DNA of 14,772 bases from Chlamydiota bacterium (GCA_021772215.1 JAJFMK010000149.1:1-14772), one strand, 5' to 3'. Positions 7,420 to 13,836 are shown, counted from the stretch's first letter. Notes: generated from the letters alone by a model not told the origin. A program made the numbers and translations.

Positions 7420-8250
7420 ATGTATAGCTTTGAGCCTTTGACGTTAGCTCATCAATCCTTTGTTGAGAAATGCCTACAAACTCGCAAATTAGGTCTCGCA
7501 GAATACTCTTTTGCCAATCTGTTTCTCTTTAGAGATGTTCACAACCACGAGATCTCGACAGAAGGTGGCGGCTGGGTTCGCGGCGTGACCTATGATGGGA
7601 CAAAATATCTGATCCCTTTAAGTCCCATCTCAACCGAGATGAGCTCCCTTCTCGATTCGGGAGCCATTTTCTATCCCATCCCAGACGAAGAGATCAAACC
7701 CTGGAGAGAGGGGAATTATTCGATTAGAGAAAACGTGGCAGATAGAGACTATCTTTACAAAATCGACACCTTTGCCCGCTATCCGGGAAGGAAGTTAGCC
7801 GGGCGCCGTAATTTGGTGAAGCAGTTTAGGGAAAAATATAGCTATCGCGTTGAAGAGTTTTCAAAAGAGAACTTAGAAGAGGTTAAAGAGCTTCTTCATG
7901 ATTGGGGGCCAGCTGAGAAAAAAAATGATATCGAAGAGTGTAGCCAAGCACTTGAGCTTTTCGATAGACTTAAGCTCAGGGGCCAAGTGACGCTTGTAGA
8001 TGAAAAGGTTGTCGGTTTCCTCTTGGGATCGCCTTTAAATCAAGAGACATTTCTCTATCAATTTAGCAAGGCGCTCCATCAATTTAAGGGGTTAACGCAG
8101 TTTATGTATCAACATCTTGCCTCTAGTTTGAAAGATTTGGGATTTACCTGGATTAATCTGGAGCAGGATCTAGGAGTCAAAGGGCTTCAGCAGGCTAAAA
8201 GAGCCTATCAACCGGATAAAATGGGCATTAAGTGGAGAGTTTCAAGATGA
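7420..8250 (+). CDS. DUF2156 / phosphatidylglycerol lysyltransferase C-terminal family protein
   Basis: A 276-residue protein matching the soluble acyltransferase domain of MprF-type aminoacyl-lipid synthases (tandem GNAT fold). Family marks are the opening FEPLTLAHQSF, the mid-protein DYLYKIDTFARYPGRKLAGRRNLVKQF block (positions 108-134, central basic hinge) and a C-terminal GNAT-like half with KVVGFLLGSPL and NLEQDLGVKGLQQAKRAY. In MprF the domain moves an aminoacyl group from tRNA to lipid. Standalone copies like this, without membrane helices, have uncertain acceptors. I chose ATG 7420 rather than the in-frame TTG at 7384, which would overlap the divergent phosphatase start. The stop overlaps the next ATG as ATGA. 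Confidence 0.82.
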   Translation: MYSFEPLTLAHQSFVEKCLQTRKLGLAEYSFANLFLFRDVHNHEISTEGGGWVRGVTYDGTKYLIPLSPISTEMSSLLDSGAIFYPIPDEEIKPWREGNYSIRENVADRDYLYKIDTFARYPGRKLAGRRNLVKQFREKYSYRVEEFSKENLEEVKELLHDWGPAEKKNDIEECSQALELFDRLKLRGQVTLVDEKVVGFLLGSPLNQETFLYQFSKALHQFKGLTQFMYQHLASSLKDLGFTWINLEQDLGVKGLQQAKRAYQPDKMGIKWRVSR

Positions 8251-8471
8251 GTTTTAAAAAGAGTTGGGAGAGGTTCCTGTTCAAAACGGAGACGGTTACT
8301 TCCATTATCATAGCTATTATCGTCTTTTTTATCTTTGGAGGGGATACAAGCTTCTTAGAGCGAACCATTTACGCCCTTATCGTAGGGGGGAGCTGCTTTT
8401 TGATGGTCTTCGTTTTTAAATTCACTCTTGTTTGGTTTTATCAGGCGTTGAAGGGTAAAATAAAGCGTTAG
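8247..8471 (+). CDS. Small two-helix membrane protein
   Basis: A 74-residue protein counted from ATG 8247, which overlaps the stop of the DUF2156 gene as ATGA, the reason for preferring it over the upstream in-frame GTG 8232. A basic N-terminus (MSFKKSWERFLFK) is followed by two hydrophobic segments, about 18-34 (SIIIAIIVFFIFGG) and 39-68 (TIYALIVGGSCFLMVFVFKF..), and a basic tail ending GKIKR. No family is recognised. Coupling to the DUF2156 gene suggests it could tether that soluble acyltransferase to the membrane; this is inference from position only. Confidence 0.72.
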   Translation: MSFKKSWERFLFKTETVTSIIIAIIVFFIFGGDTSFLERTIYALIVGGSCFLMVFVFKFTLVWFYQALKGKIKR

Positions 8472-8495
8472 ATTAGAGAGAGTTATCAAAGTTTG

Positions 8496-8541
8496 TTGTG
8501 CAATTGAGCTTCGATGAGGTATACCTTAATAAAAAGGGGGG
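8496..8541 (+). promoter_or_regulatory. Possible promoter and strong ribosome-binding site of the secreted helical protein
   Basis: TTGTGC (8496-8501), an 18-base spacer and TATACC (8520-8525) form a plausible promoter that would start transcription near 8532 and keep the purine-rich AAGGGGGG (8534-8541) in the leader. An overlapping alternative is TTGAGC (8504-8509) with 17 bases to TAATAA (8527-8532), but its start would fall inside the ribosome-binding site. The elements are imperfect. Confidence 0.35.
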
Positions 8542-8548
8542 TGCTTCC

Positions 8549-8950
8549 ATGATCAGAGGGTTGGCTATTGTCTACTTGCTCTTAGGAATACAGGCGATCT
8601 GGTTTCCCACAGTAGGATACGCACAGGTTCACAACCAGGCCTTTAGCCGAGCGGATGAGGCAAAGTTTTACGAAGAGCTCAGAGATGAGATCCAAGAGAA
8701 TCATAAAAGCCTTGTGAAGATGAAGGCAAACGTTGAATCTAAGGGTAAAAGGGCAGCTAATAATGAGAGGCAAGAGTTTGAAGAGGCAAAACTTGCTTTA
8801 GAGGTTAAAATCATCCTCTTTCGCAATTTTTACGACACGCCCTCAATCTATCGCCCCGAAGTTCGAGAGAAGCTCTTAGAGCTTTTTAAAAAGCCTCAGG
8901 TCACTATGGATGATCTTAAATCACTACAGGAGTTAGTGGGGAATCCGTAA
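8549..8950 (+). CDS. Small secreted helical protein
   Basis: A 133-residue protein from ATG 8549, chosen over the in-frame GTG 8498 because it has AAGGGGGG upstream and begins a clean signal peptide (MIRGLAIVYLLLGIQAIWFP, cleavage probably after GYA or AQ near residues 27-28). The mature part is highly charged and helical (AKFYEELRDEIQENHKSLVK and similar), with coiled-coil character up to about residue 90 and an amphipathic C-terminal stretch. No cysteine or enzyme motif is seen in the mature part. It is probably periplasmic. Its last 18 bases overlap a possible antisense small gene. The family is not recognised. Confidence 0.7.
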   Translation: MIRGLAIVYLLLGIQAIWFPTVGYAQVHNQAFSRADEAKFYEELRDEIQENHKSLVKMKANVESKGKRAANNERQEFEEAKLALEVKIILFRNFYDTPSIYRPEVREKLLELFKKPQVTMDDLKSLQELVGNP

Positions 8951-9067
8951 ATAGGATATACAGATCATAATAGAGACTGTCAATAAGGAGACGGCCACAA
9001 CAAACCAAGGGCCATAAGTTGCAATTAGGTGAATGAGCCTTTGGTGCTCGTCATCATTTAAACTCAT
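8933..9067 (-). CDS. Possible 44-residue single-pass membrane protein
   Basis: On the minus strand, ATG at 9067-9065 opens a 44-codon frame ending in TAA at 8935-8933. The product has a polar N-terminus (MSLNDDEHQRLIHLIATYG) and one good transmembrane helix (PWFVVAVSLLTVSIMICISY), ending LRIPH. That is a sensible small-membrane-protein layout, and it fills most of an otherwise empty 128-base gap. Against it, no Shine-Dalgarno is visible, its start lies only 11 bases from the divergent start at 9079, and it overlaps the end of the secreted-protein gene by 18 bases. Treat it as a candidate. Confidence 0.4.
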   Translation of the reverse strand: MSLNDDEHQRLIHLIATYGPWFVVAVSLLTVSIMICISYLRIPH

Positions 9068-9078
9068 AAGAGGAAAAT

Positions 9079-9417
9079 ATGTTAGGACTTACAATTCTCA
9101 ACCTCATTTTAAGCACAATAGCGATCTTTGTCACCGGTTATATTTTGCCTGGTGTCAATATCCGCAGCATCTGGATTGCGCTAGCTGTTGCCGTCGTCCT
9201 CGGCATCCTAAATAGCTTTATCCGCCCCATCCTCCTTGTTCTCACCCTACCGATCAATATTCTCACCCTCGGCCTTCTCACTTTTGTGATCATGGGCTTT
9301 ACCGTCTGGCTCACAAGCCTCGTCATCCCCGGCTTCGAAGTGGAAAACTTCCTCTGGTGTATGGTTTTTGCGGTAGTGCTCAGCCTAATCAATCTTTTGA
9401 TTGGACTCATTTTTTAA
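9079..9417 (+). CDS. YvlD / phage holin family 4-type membrane protein
   Basis: A 112-residue protein with four closely packed transmembrane helices, matching the widespread small membrane family annotated as phage_holin_4_2 / YvlD. The typical core LGILNSFIRPILLVLTLPIN followed by ILTLGLLTFVI is present, as is the GYILPGV turn near the N-terminus. Despite the name, this family is common in bacterial chromosomes away from prophages, and nothing phage-like surrounds it here. AGAGG at 9069-9073, with suitable spacing, supports ATG 9079. Biological role unknown. Confidence 0.85.
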   Translation: MLGLTILNLILSTIAIFVTGYILPGVNIRSIWIALAVAVVLGILNSFIRPILLVLTLPINILTLGLLTFVIMGFTVWLTSLVIPGFEVENFLWCMVFAVVLSLINLLIGLIF

Positions 9418-9443
9418 CCACAAAAAATAGCCACATCTGTAGG

Positions 9444-9476
9444 ATAGACACCTTGTGTAAATAATAAGGTGTCTAT
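9444..9476 (+). promoter_or_regulatory. Perfect 11-bp inverted repeat covering the ribosome-binding site of the sulfotransferase gene
   Basis: ATAGACACCTT (9444-9454) and its exact reverse complement AAGGTGTCTAT (9466-9476) flank an 11-base AT-rich loop. The right arm ends at the base before the ATG at 9477 and contains the only Shine-Dalgarno candidate, AAGGTG (9466-9471). In mRNA the hairpin would hide the ribosome-binding site. As DNA it could be the operator of a dimeric regulator, with the TAAATAAT loop as a -10 element. No T-run follows, so it is not a typical intrinsic terminator for the upstream gene. Confidence 0.7.
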
Positions 9477-10277
9477 ATGAAAATTCTTATCCGATCGATT
9501 GGTTTAGCTATTATCGCTCTAAGCCTTACCACCCATACTCCGCTGAGTGCCGTAAATGGTGATTCTCAAGCTGGCCAGCGTATCTTTTTCTCTTCACCAC
9601 CTCGTTCAGGGACACACTGGATGATGTATATCATGCAGTATTTTTCGAAGAGGCTGATCAGCAGTAAAAGAGCGGGAGAGGATGCTTCAGCCGATAAGTG
9701 TTGCATTGGTCGAGATCATTATTCTTTTGGCTGCGATCCAAGCAAGCCATTAATTCATGTTCGCCACGAAGTGAATCAATTCTTTCGAGATTCTTTTGCT
9801 TTTGAACCTCCAAAGAGAAACGTTGATCAGTTTGTTTTAATTGTGCGAAATCCTGTGGAGAGCGCGATAAGATCCTATATGCATGGTAGGGGGCTGTCGT
9901 ATGAAGAGCTGTTGTGCAAGTTCCAAAAGCAGGGCTACAGAGTTTTGGTCAACAATCTGAATTTCTATGATCGTTGGCCCAGCGAAAGAAGGCTGCTGGT
10001 ATATTATGAAGATTTGATGGAATTTCCTTTAGAAACGATAACAAGAATTGTCACATTCTTGGGGGAATCGACAGATTTAGTTGCTGATTTTATTGAACAT
10101 TTAGATGGGCACAAAACCACTTGCCTTACTCAATACAAGCAGTCAATGACACAGGGCAAAGACCTAACTTACCACTCTAGGCAGCTAAGCGAACAGCAGT
10201 TGCAGCGCTTAGAAGAGATCATTAAAGAAAGCGATATAAAGGTTTGGAAGAAGTACCTTGGTAGATATGAGAGATAG
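9477..10277 (+). CDS. Exported sulfotransferase-family protein
   Basis: A 266-residue protein with the classic PAPS-dependent sulfotransferase layout. The 5'-phosphosulfate loop is SPPRSGTHW (40-48), a His-containing segment HVRHEVN (94-100) lies where the catalytic base usually sits, and the 3'-phosphate loop is VLIVRNPVESAIRSY (120-134) with Arg124. YYEDLMEFP (176-184) is the usual YEDL motif, and the end is WKKYLGRY. An N-terminal signal peptide (about 1-25, MKILIRSIGLAIIALSL.., cleavage near PLSA) sends it out of the cytoplasm, unusual for an enzyme using a cytosolic cofactor. The start is set by ATG 9477 abutting the inverted repeat. The GT90 gene overlaps its 3' end, so they form one translational unit, suggesting sugar addition and sulfation of the same glycan. 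The acceptor is unknown. Confidence 0.85.
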   Translation: MKILIRSIGLAIIALSLTTHTPLSAVNGDSQAGQRIFFSSPPRSGTHWMMYIMQYFSKRLISSKRAGEDASADKCCIGRDHYSFGCDPSKPLIHVRHEVNQFFRDSFAFEPPKRNVDQFVLIVRNPVESAIRSYMHGRGLSYEELLCKFQKQGYRVLVNNLNFYDRWPSERRLLVYYEDLMEFPLETITRIVTFLGESTDLVADFIEHLDGHKTTCLTQYKQSMTQGKDLTYHSRQLSEQQLQRLEEIIKESDIKVWKKYLGRYER

Positions 10278-11397
10278 AGGTTGTCCAAGCTCAAGTTTTG
10301 CTTTAATTTTTGTTGGAATTGTTCTTTTTTGTACTCTTCAGGTTTTCACTATCCATGCACTCGAGTGGGAGGCGATTCCTCTAAGTGAATCTGGGCATGA
10401 GTGGATGGAGAAAGCTGTTAATGAAGAGTTTGCTGTTTTTGAAAAGGAAGGAATAACTCGCAAACAGCTAGAACAAACTTGGGATGCTTGCCGAAGAAGT
10501 GGACGAGTATTTTTTCGCTATAAGATTATTGATTCAAAAGTGTATGGGCCTAAGCATCGATTTCGATCGATTTTAGAAGCTATTCTTCGTCATTATTCTC
10601 TTCCAGATGTTGATTTTATCTATCGTCGAGGTGATTCTATTGTATCTAAACTAGCTAGCGGGTATTTGGATTTCAACCATGCTCCGATCCTCGTTAGTGC
10701 AAAAAATATAGGAACTAATCGTCAGATTCTTTTCACAGACTGGTACTATAACATCGACCTTGTTGAGGGAAAGACAAAGGATTGGAACCACTGTATTTCA
10801 GAACTCCAGAATCATGGAGGCACGTGGACTTGGGAAAATAAGATTAATACGCTTGTCTGGAGAGGAGACGCCACAGACGGGAACTATAAAAAGAATAGAT
10901 GGATAAAGCAATATCCTAGGGAAGCTATTGTTAGAACGTCCATAAGTTATCCAGGGTTGATAAATGCAGGGTTTGTTTTGAGGCCAACGAGACATCCTTC
11001 CCATTTTCCAGGCCTTCTTGCCGAGCGCATGTCTTTGATTGAGCAGACTCAATATAAATATCAGATTATTGTGGATGGAAAAACCTGCACCTACCCCGGC
11101 ACGCAATGGCGACTCTATAGCGGCTGTTTGAGTTTTATGCAAAAATCCAATAATGAGATGTGGTTTTTCCGGGAGCTTGTGCCGTATGTACACTATGTTC
11201 CAGTAGAAAATGACATGTCCGATTTAGTTGAAAAGGTATTGTGGGCAAGAAACAATGATGAAATAGCTCATGAAATAGCGATGAATGCAATGGAGTTTTC
11301 TGAGACTCACCTAATGCCTCAACATATTTTACTTTACTGTTATCACGCTTTGCGAAAATATGCCAGTTTGCAAAAATTTAAGCCCACAATAGATTAA
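10267..11397 (+). CDS. Exported GT90/CAP10-type glycosyltransferase
   Basis: A 376-residue protein of the CAP10 / protein O-glucosyltransferase (GT90, 'LPS-modifying') family. Marks are FTDWYY (156-161), NTLVWRGDATDG (194-205) and YKYQIIVDG (263-271) followed by YPGTQWRLYSGC (276-287, nucleotide-sugar binding). WFFRELVPYVHYVPV (299-313) and the helical NDEIAHEIAMNAMEFSETHL tail also fit. GT90 members transfer glucose or xylose to proteins or capsular glycans, mostly in eukaryotes, with scattered bacterial copies. The N-terminus has a signal peptide or anchor (11-31, cleavage near IHA). ATG 10267 is preferred to TTG 10258 and overlaps the sulfotransferase gene by 11 bases. The gene looks more AT-rich than the hydrolases, which together with the eukaryote-like family hints at lateral transfer. 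Confidence 0.85.
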   Translation: MRDRGCPSSSFALIFVGIVLFCTLQVFTIHALEWEAIPLSESGHEWMEKAVNEEFAVFEKEGITRKQLEQTWDACRRSGRVFFRYKIIDSKVYGPKHRFRSILEAILRHYSLPDVDFIYRRGDSIVSKLASGYLDFNHAPILVSAKNIGTNRQILFTDWYYNIDLVEGKTKDWNHCISELQNHGGTWTWENKINTLVWRGDATDGNYKKNRWIKQYPREAIVRTSISYPGLINAGFVLRPTRHPSHFPGLLAERMSLIEQTQYKYQIIVDGKTCTYPGTQWRLYSGCLSFMQKSNNEMWFFRELVPYVHYVPVENDMSDLVEKVLWARNNDEIAHEIAMNAMEFSETHLMPQHILLYCYHALRKYASLQKFKPTID

Positions 11398-11446
11398 ACT
11401 TTAGAAGGAAATTTTACTGATAGGGCAATAAAACTAAGGAGAGGAA

Positions 11447-11699
11447 ATGAAACAGAAATGCCAGTTGTTTGGTCTCATTTTGATCCTTTCCTTTATTCCT
11501 AACCTCAAGGCGGATATCTCAGTCAGCGAACGAAGAATCTTTTTTGCTTCGCCACCTCGTTCAGGGACGCACTGGATGATGTATATCGTTCAGTAATTCG
11601 CGGTGCTTAAGTGATGCAGAGGTTAAAGCTCTTCGAAAGACGATTAAAGAGACCCATCCAACTCTTTGGGAGAAGTACCTCTATCGCTACGACGAGTGA
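11447..11699 (+). pseudogene. Collapsed second exported sulfotransferase
   Basis: AAGGAGAGG (11436-11444) and ATG 11447 open 49 codons encoding a signal peptide (MKQKCQLFGLILILSFIPNL) and RRIFFASPPRSGTHWMMYIVQ before TAA at 11594. The loop region is nearly base-identical to the intact gene at 9597-9645. About ten bases after the stop, in another frame (11607-11699), the C-terminal end of the same family appears: LSDAEVKALRKTIKE, then THPTLWEKYLYRYDE and TGA. It aligns with LSEQQLQRLEEIIKE..VWKKYLGRYER of the neighbour. Roughly 180 central codons are missing, so this is an internal deletion after tandem duplication. The 49-residue N-terminal piece still has a perfect start signal and could be translated. 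The tail overlaps the convergent release-factor-like gene by 13 bases. Confidence 0.85.
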
Positions 11700-12094
11700 T
11701 TTTTTGGGATTTTTCGAAGCTCTTTGACATCTGAGCGGCGTTTTTTCTCTTCGAGCATCTTCTCTTTGGAGCGTCGGGAGCGGCGCTTTTTTTGACGGCG
11801 GATCTTCTCGATCTCCTGCTGCTTTTTGGACTTCTCTTTGTTGATCTGTTGATCGAGTTTTTCGCAGAGGTCTTTACGGGCATAGTAGCGGTTTAGTTCA
11901 CGGCCACGCGCCTTTTGACACTTAACTTCAAGGCCAGTGGGGACATGCTTTAACTGAACGCAGGAAGAGCTTTTTTGGAGTTTCTGTCCGCCACGCCCCG
12001 AACCAAGGATAAAGCGCTCTTCGAGATCCTCCTCTTCGATCCCAAGCGCTTTCATCTTGGCCTGGAGCTCTTCATACTTTTCTTTACGAATCAT
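11687..12094 (-). CDS. RF-1 domain ribosome-rescue factor (ArfB/C12orf65-like)
   Basis: A 135-residue protein containing only the peptidyl-tRNA hydrolysis domain of class I release factors. The catalytic loop GSGRGGQKLQKSSSCVQLKH (31-50) has the GGQ at 35-37, followed by PTGLEVKCQKARGRELNRYYA. The codon-recognition domains are absent. The C-terminal third (85-130) is a long, strongly basic helix (KKRRSRRSKEKMLEEKKRR), as in ArfB/YaeJ and mitochondrial C12orf65, where such a tail enters the empty mRNA channel of stalled ribosomes. Rescue of stalled ribosomes is the likely role. Its ATG overlaps the stop of the cytochrome gene by four bases (ATGA), so it is translated from the same message. Confidence 0.85.
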   Translation of the reverse strand: MIRKEKYEELQAKMKALGIEEEDLEERFILGSGRGGQKLQKSSSCVQLKHVPTGLEVKCQKARGRELNRYYARKDLCEKLDQQINKEKSKKQQEIEKIRRQKKRRSRRSKEKMLEEKKRRSDVKELRKIPKNHSS

Positions 12095-12996
12095 GGCTGC
12101 TTTTTAAAGACAGGGCGGTCCTGCTCGCTGATGAATCCCGCGACGTCGATCGACTCCTCTTTGGTAAGGGTCGGTTCCTGATAGGGCATATTGTAGTAGA
12201 TAAATGAGGAGAGCTTTTTGAGAACGCTCATTCCGGCGCCGTCGTTAAACGAGTCAGGCCCCCACAGAGGCGGGATAAAGAGATAGCCCTGTTTTTTGTA
12301 GACGCCCTGGCCATCGCCTTGATGGCAGGTGGCGCACTTTTCTTGATAGAGAATTGCCCCATTTCTCAAGTCAGGTTCATGGTCAATATGTAGGGGGATA
12401 AGTCCGCGCCAAGGGGTCTTTTTTAAATGCTCCACATCTTTAGAAATCCAGCTGAGGTAGGCGACGATAGCCTCCATTTCAGGACTATCCTTGGGAAGAG
12501 GTTTGCCATTGATGCTGCGCATGAAGCAGTTATTTATACGGTCGCCAAGATCGATTGTTTTACCCGCTCTTTGACTGTAGGTGGGATACCAGTTTGTTAC
12601 ACCCACTAAAGAGATGGAGCCATTTTTTCCTCCGAAGGTGTTGCCTGCGCGAAAGTGGCAGTTGATGCAGCTGAGATCATCGCCAGAATACTCGGGAGCG
12701 TACGCTTTGGTCTCGGTCATGATCCGATGACCAAACATCACCTTATCGCGAATCTCTTCGGGAGCAGCTTCGGGAGCGACGAGATTAAATCTGTAGGTCT
12801 CGTAAGGTGTTTTCAGCTCATAGTAGTCATTCGAATCGACCTGCGTGCGTAAACTTTGAGGGAAGGGACGATCAAAGCTGGCCACCTCAACATCAGAAGT
12901 ACGAAGCACAAGCCACCAGGTAAAGAAAAAGGTGACTAAGAGAAGGATGAGGAATAAGCAGGCGATCTTAATGATCGGCAGGGGAGGTCTGGTCAT
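12091..12996 (-). CDS. Di-heme cytochrome c, TsdA-like (thiosulfate dehydrogenase family)
   Basis: A 301-residue membrane-anchored protein with an uncleaved hydrophobic anchor at about 9-31 and two class I cytochrome c domains. Domain 1 has CINCH (110-114), then INNCFMRSINGKPL with Cys157, EMEAIVAYLSWIS (173-185). Domain 2 has CATCHQGDGQG (221-231), FIPPLWGPDSFNDGAGM (240-256) and FIYYNMP (265-271). This pattern matches TsdA thiosulfate dehydrogenases, which join two thiosulfates to tetrathionate; in TsdA a Cys (here probably Cys157) is the unusual second ligand of the active-site heme. Sixteen bases separate it from the sulfotransferase-like gene upstream, and four bases overlap the rescue factor downstream. 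It should face the periplasm. Heme attachment machinery is not in the window. No clear Shine-Dalgarno is seen. Confidence 0.85.
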   Translation of the reverse strand: MTRPPLPIIKIACLFLILLLVTFFFTWWLVLRTSDVEVASFDRPFPQSLRTQVDSNDYYELKTPYETYRFNLVAPEAAPEEIRDKVMFGHRIMTETKAYAPEYSGDDLSCINCHFRAGNTFGGKNGSISLVGVTNWYPTYSQRAGKTIDLGDRINNCFMRSINGKPLPKDSPEMEAIVAYLSWISKDVEHLKKTPWRGLIPLHIDHEPDLRNGAILYQEKCATCHQGDGQGVYKKQGYLFIPPLWGPDSFNDGAGMSVLKKLSSFIYYNMPYQEPTLTKEESIDVAGFISEQDRPVFKKQP

Positions 12997-13012
12997 TTAG
13001 CTGAAATATAGC

Positions 13013-13765
13013 TCAAAGGCTAATTTTGAGGTAAGTCAAAGGAGCTGCCTCTTGCCAAATTTCTCTTGCTCTATCATAGGCAGGATAAATCGGATGCTCA
13101 GGAGTGCCGATGTTGTTTTTGAGGCGGATGTTTCGCTCTTTCTCCTTAAGATCCTTAAGGGTGATTCCGCGACTTTTTTGTGGAGGAAGTGTGAAATGTG
13201 GGTGATTTAAAAAGAGGCGGATATCTTCGACGACATCATCATCCCATAGGTTTTCAAATTTAATAGCTAAGATTGTGGCCTCGCTCTGTGGACTGGGGAT
13301 AACCTTAGTGTGAAGCCAGCAGCGAAGTTGATTAGTGATATTGAGAGCATCGTAAGTTAAGAGGCTGTTGTCTACAGTCTGCTGGCTTTTTCGTCCGCTC
13401 TTCAAAAACCAGAGAATGTCTGATCCCTCAACATGGAGAAAATGTTTATACATAAAGGGACTGTTCTTTAAAAGAATATGCTGCGTCGACTCGGCTGCGA
13501 GGTCTGGGTTGGAAAAGATAAAGAGAATTTTACCTCTCCAAGAGAAGGGGAGTAGATGAGTTTTTATGACGCTCTCTTTCGGATTAGCTGAATCGATAAC
13601 AGCGTTAAAAAGAAGGGTGCTTCCCGACCGGCCTGGACTTGTGATGGCAATTGCTTTTGGGGCATTTTGATATTGAGCGAGATCACCTCTTCTTTCAGCA
13701 AAAAAATGATTTTTACTGGCGGCGGTTAAGATTAAAGGTGTTAGTAGAAAAATCAGTCTATACAT
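13013..13765 (-). CDS. Exported, diverged sulfotransferase-like protein
   Basis: A 250-residue protein with a signal peptide (MYRLIFLLTPLILTAASKNH, cleavage near residues 15-16). A P-loop-like phosphosulfate site SPGRSGSTLLFN (43-54) is followed by IKTHLLPF (67-74), resembling the catalytic KTHLP motif. ILFIFSNPDLAAEST (80-94) lies at the position of the 3'-phosphate loop, where the usual Arg is replaced by Ser. IKFENLWDD (168-176) corresponds to the YEDL motif. So it is a sulfotransferase-fold protein more distant from the two at 9477 and 11447, and PAPS binding may be weakened. It leads a minus-strand run with the cytochrome (16-base gap) and the rescue factor. AGGAT before ATG 13765 is a weak ribosome-binding site. 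It starts 82 bases from the divergent Nudix-like gene. Confidence 0.7.
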   Translation of the reverse strand: MYRLIFLLTPLILTAASKNHFFAERRGDLAQYQNAPKAIAITSPGRSGSTLLFNAVIDSANPKESVIKTHLLPFSWRGKILFIFSNPDLAAESTQHILLKNSPFMYKHFLHVEGSDILWFLKSGRKSQQTVDNSLLTYDALNITNQLRCWLHTKVIPSPQSEATILAIKFENLWDDDVVEDIRLFLNHPHFTLPPQKSRGITLKDLKEKERNIRLKNNIGTPEHPIYPAYDRAREIWQEAAPLTYLKISL

Positions 13766-13807
13766 CGATGGTTATCCTATAGATTGGATCGAATTTTTGC
13801 ATTGGGA

Positions 13808-13836
13808 TTGTGAACCGATCCCAAATCCGTTATAAT
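13808..13836 (+). promoter_or_regulatory. Consensus promoter giving a near-leaderless transcript
   Basis: TTGTGA (13808-13813) and a perfect TATAAT (13831-13836) are separated by 17 bases. Transcription should begin at about 13842-13844, only four to six bases before the ATG at 13848. No Shine-Dalgarno fits in that space or occurs just upstream. The divergent sulfotransferase-like gene must use a separate, weaker promoter in the same 82-base gap. Confidence 0.7.

Noticed and set aside
9138..9410. 90-codon minus-strand frame opposite the YvlD-like gene
   Set aside because: It is an Arg/Thr/Ile-rich shadow of a hydrophobic gene with clear family motifs.
9079..9417. Prophage remnant suggested by the holin name
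   Set aside because: The family is a common chromosomal membrane protein, and no lysin, integrase, terminase or attachment repeat is nearby.
9444..9476. Inverted repeat as an intrinsic terminator of the upstream gene
   Set aside because: No T-run follows the right arm, the loop is long, and the repeat abuts the next start codon.
10798..11193. 131-codon minus-strand open frame
   Set aside because: It lies wholly inside the GT90 gene, has no start signal and no family resemblance, whereas the plus frame has clear motifs.
11644..11883. Arg/Ser/Lys-rich minus-strand frame
   Set aside because: Shadow of the basic C-terminal tail of the rescue factor in another frame.
11400..13765. A dedicated sulfur-metabolism operon (sulfotransferases plus TsdA-like cytochrome)
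   Set aside because: Sulfate-ester transfer and thiosulfate oxidation do not share an intermediate, and no PAPS synthesis, sulfurtransferase or sulfite gene is present, so adjacency alone does not support one pathway.
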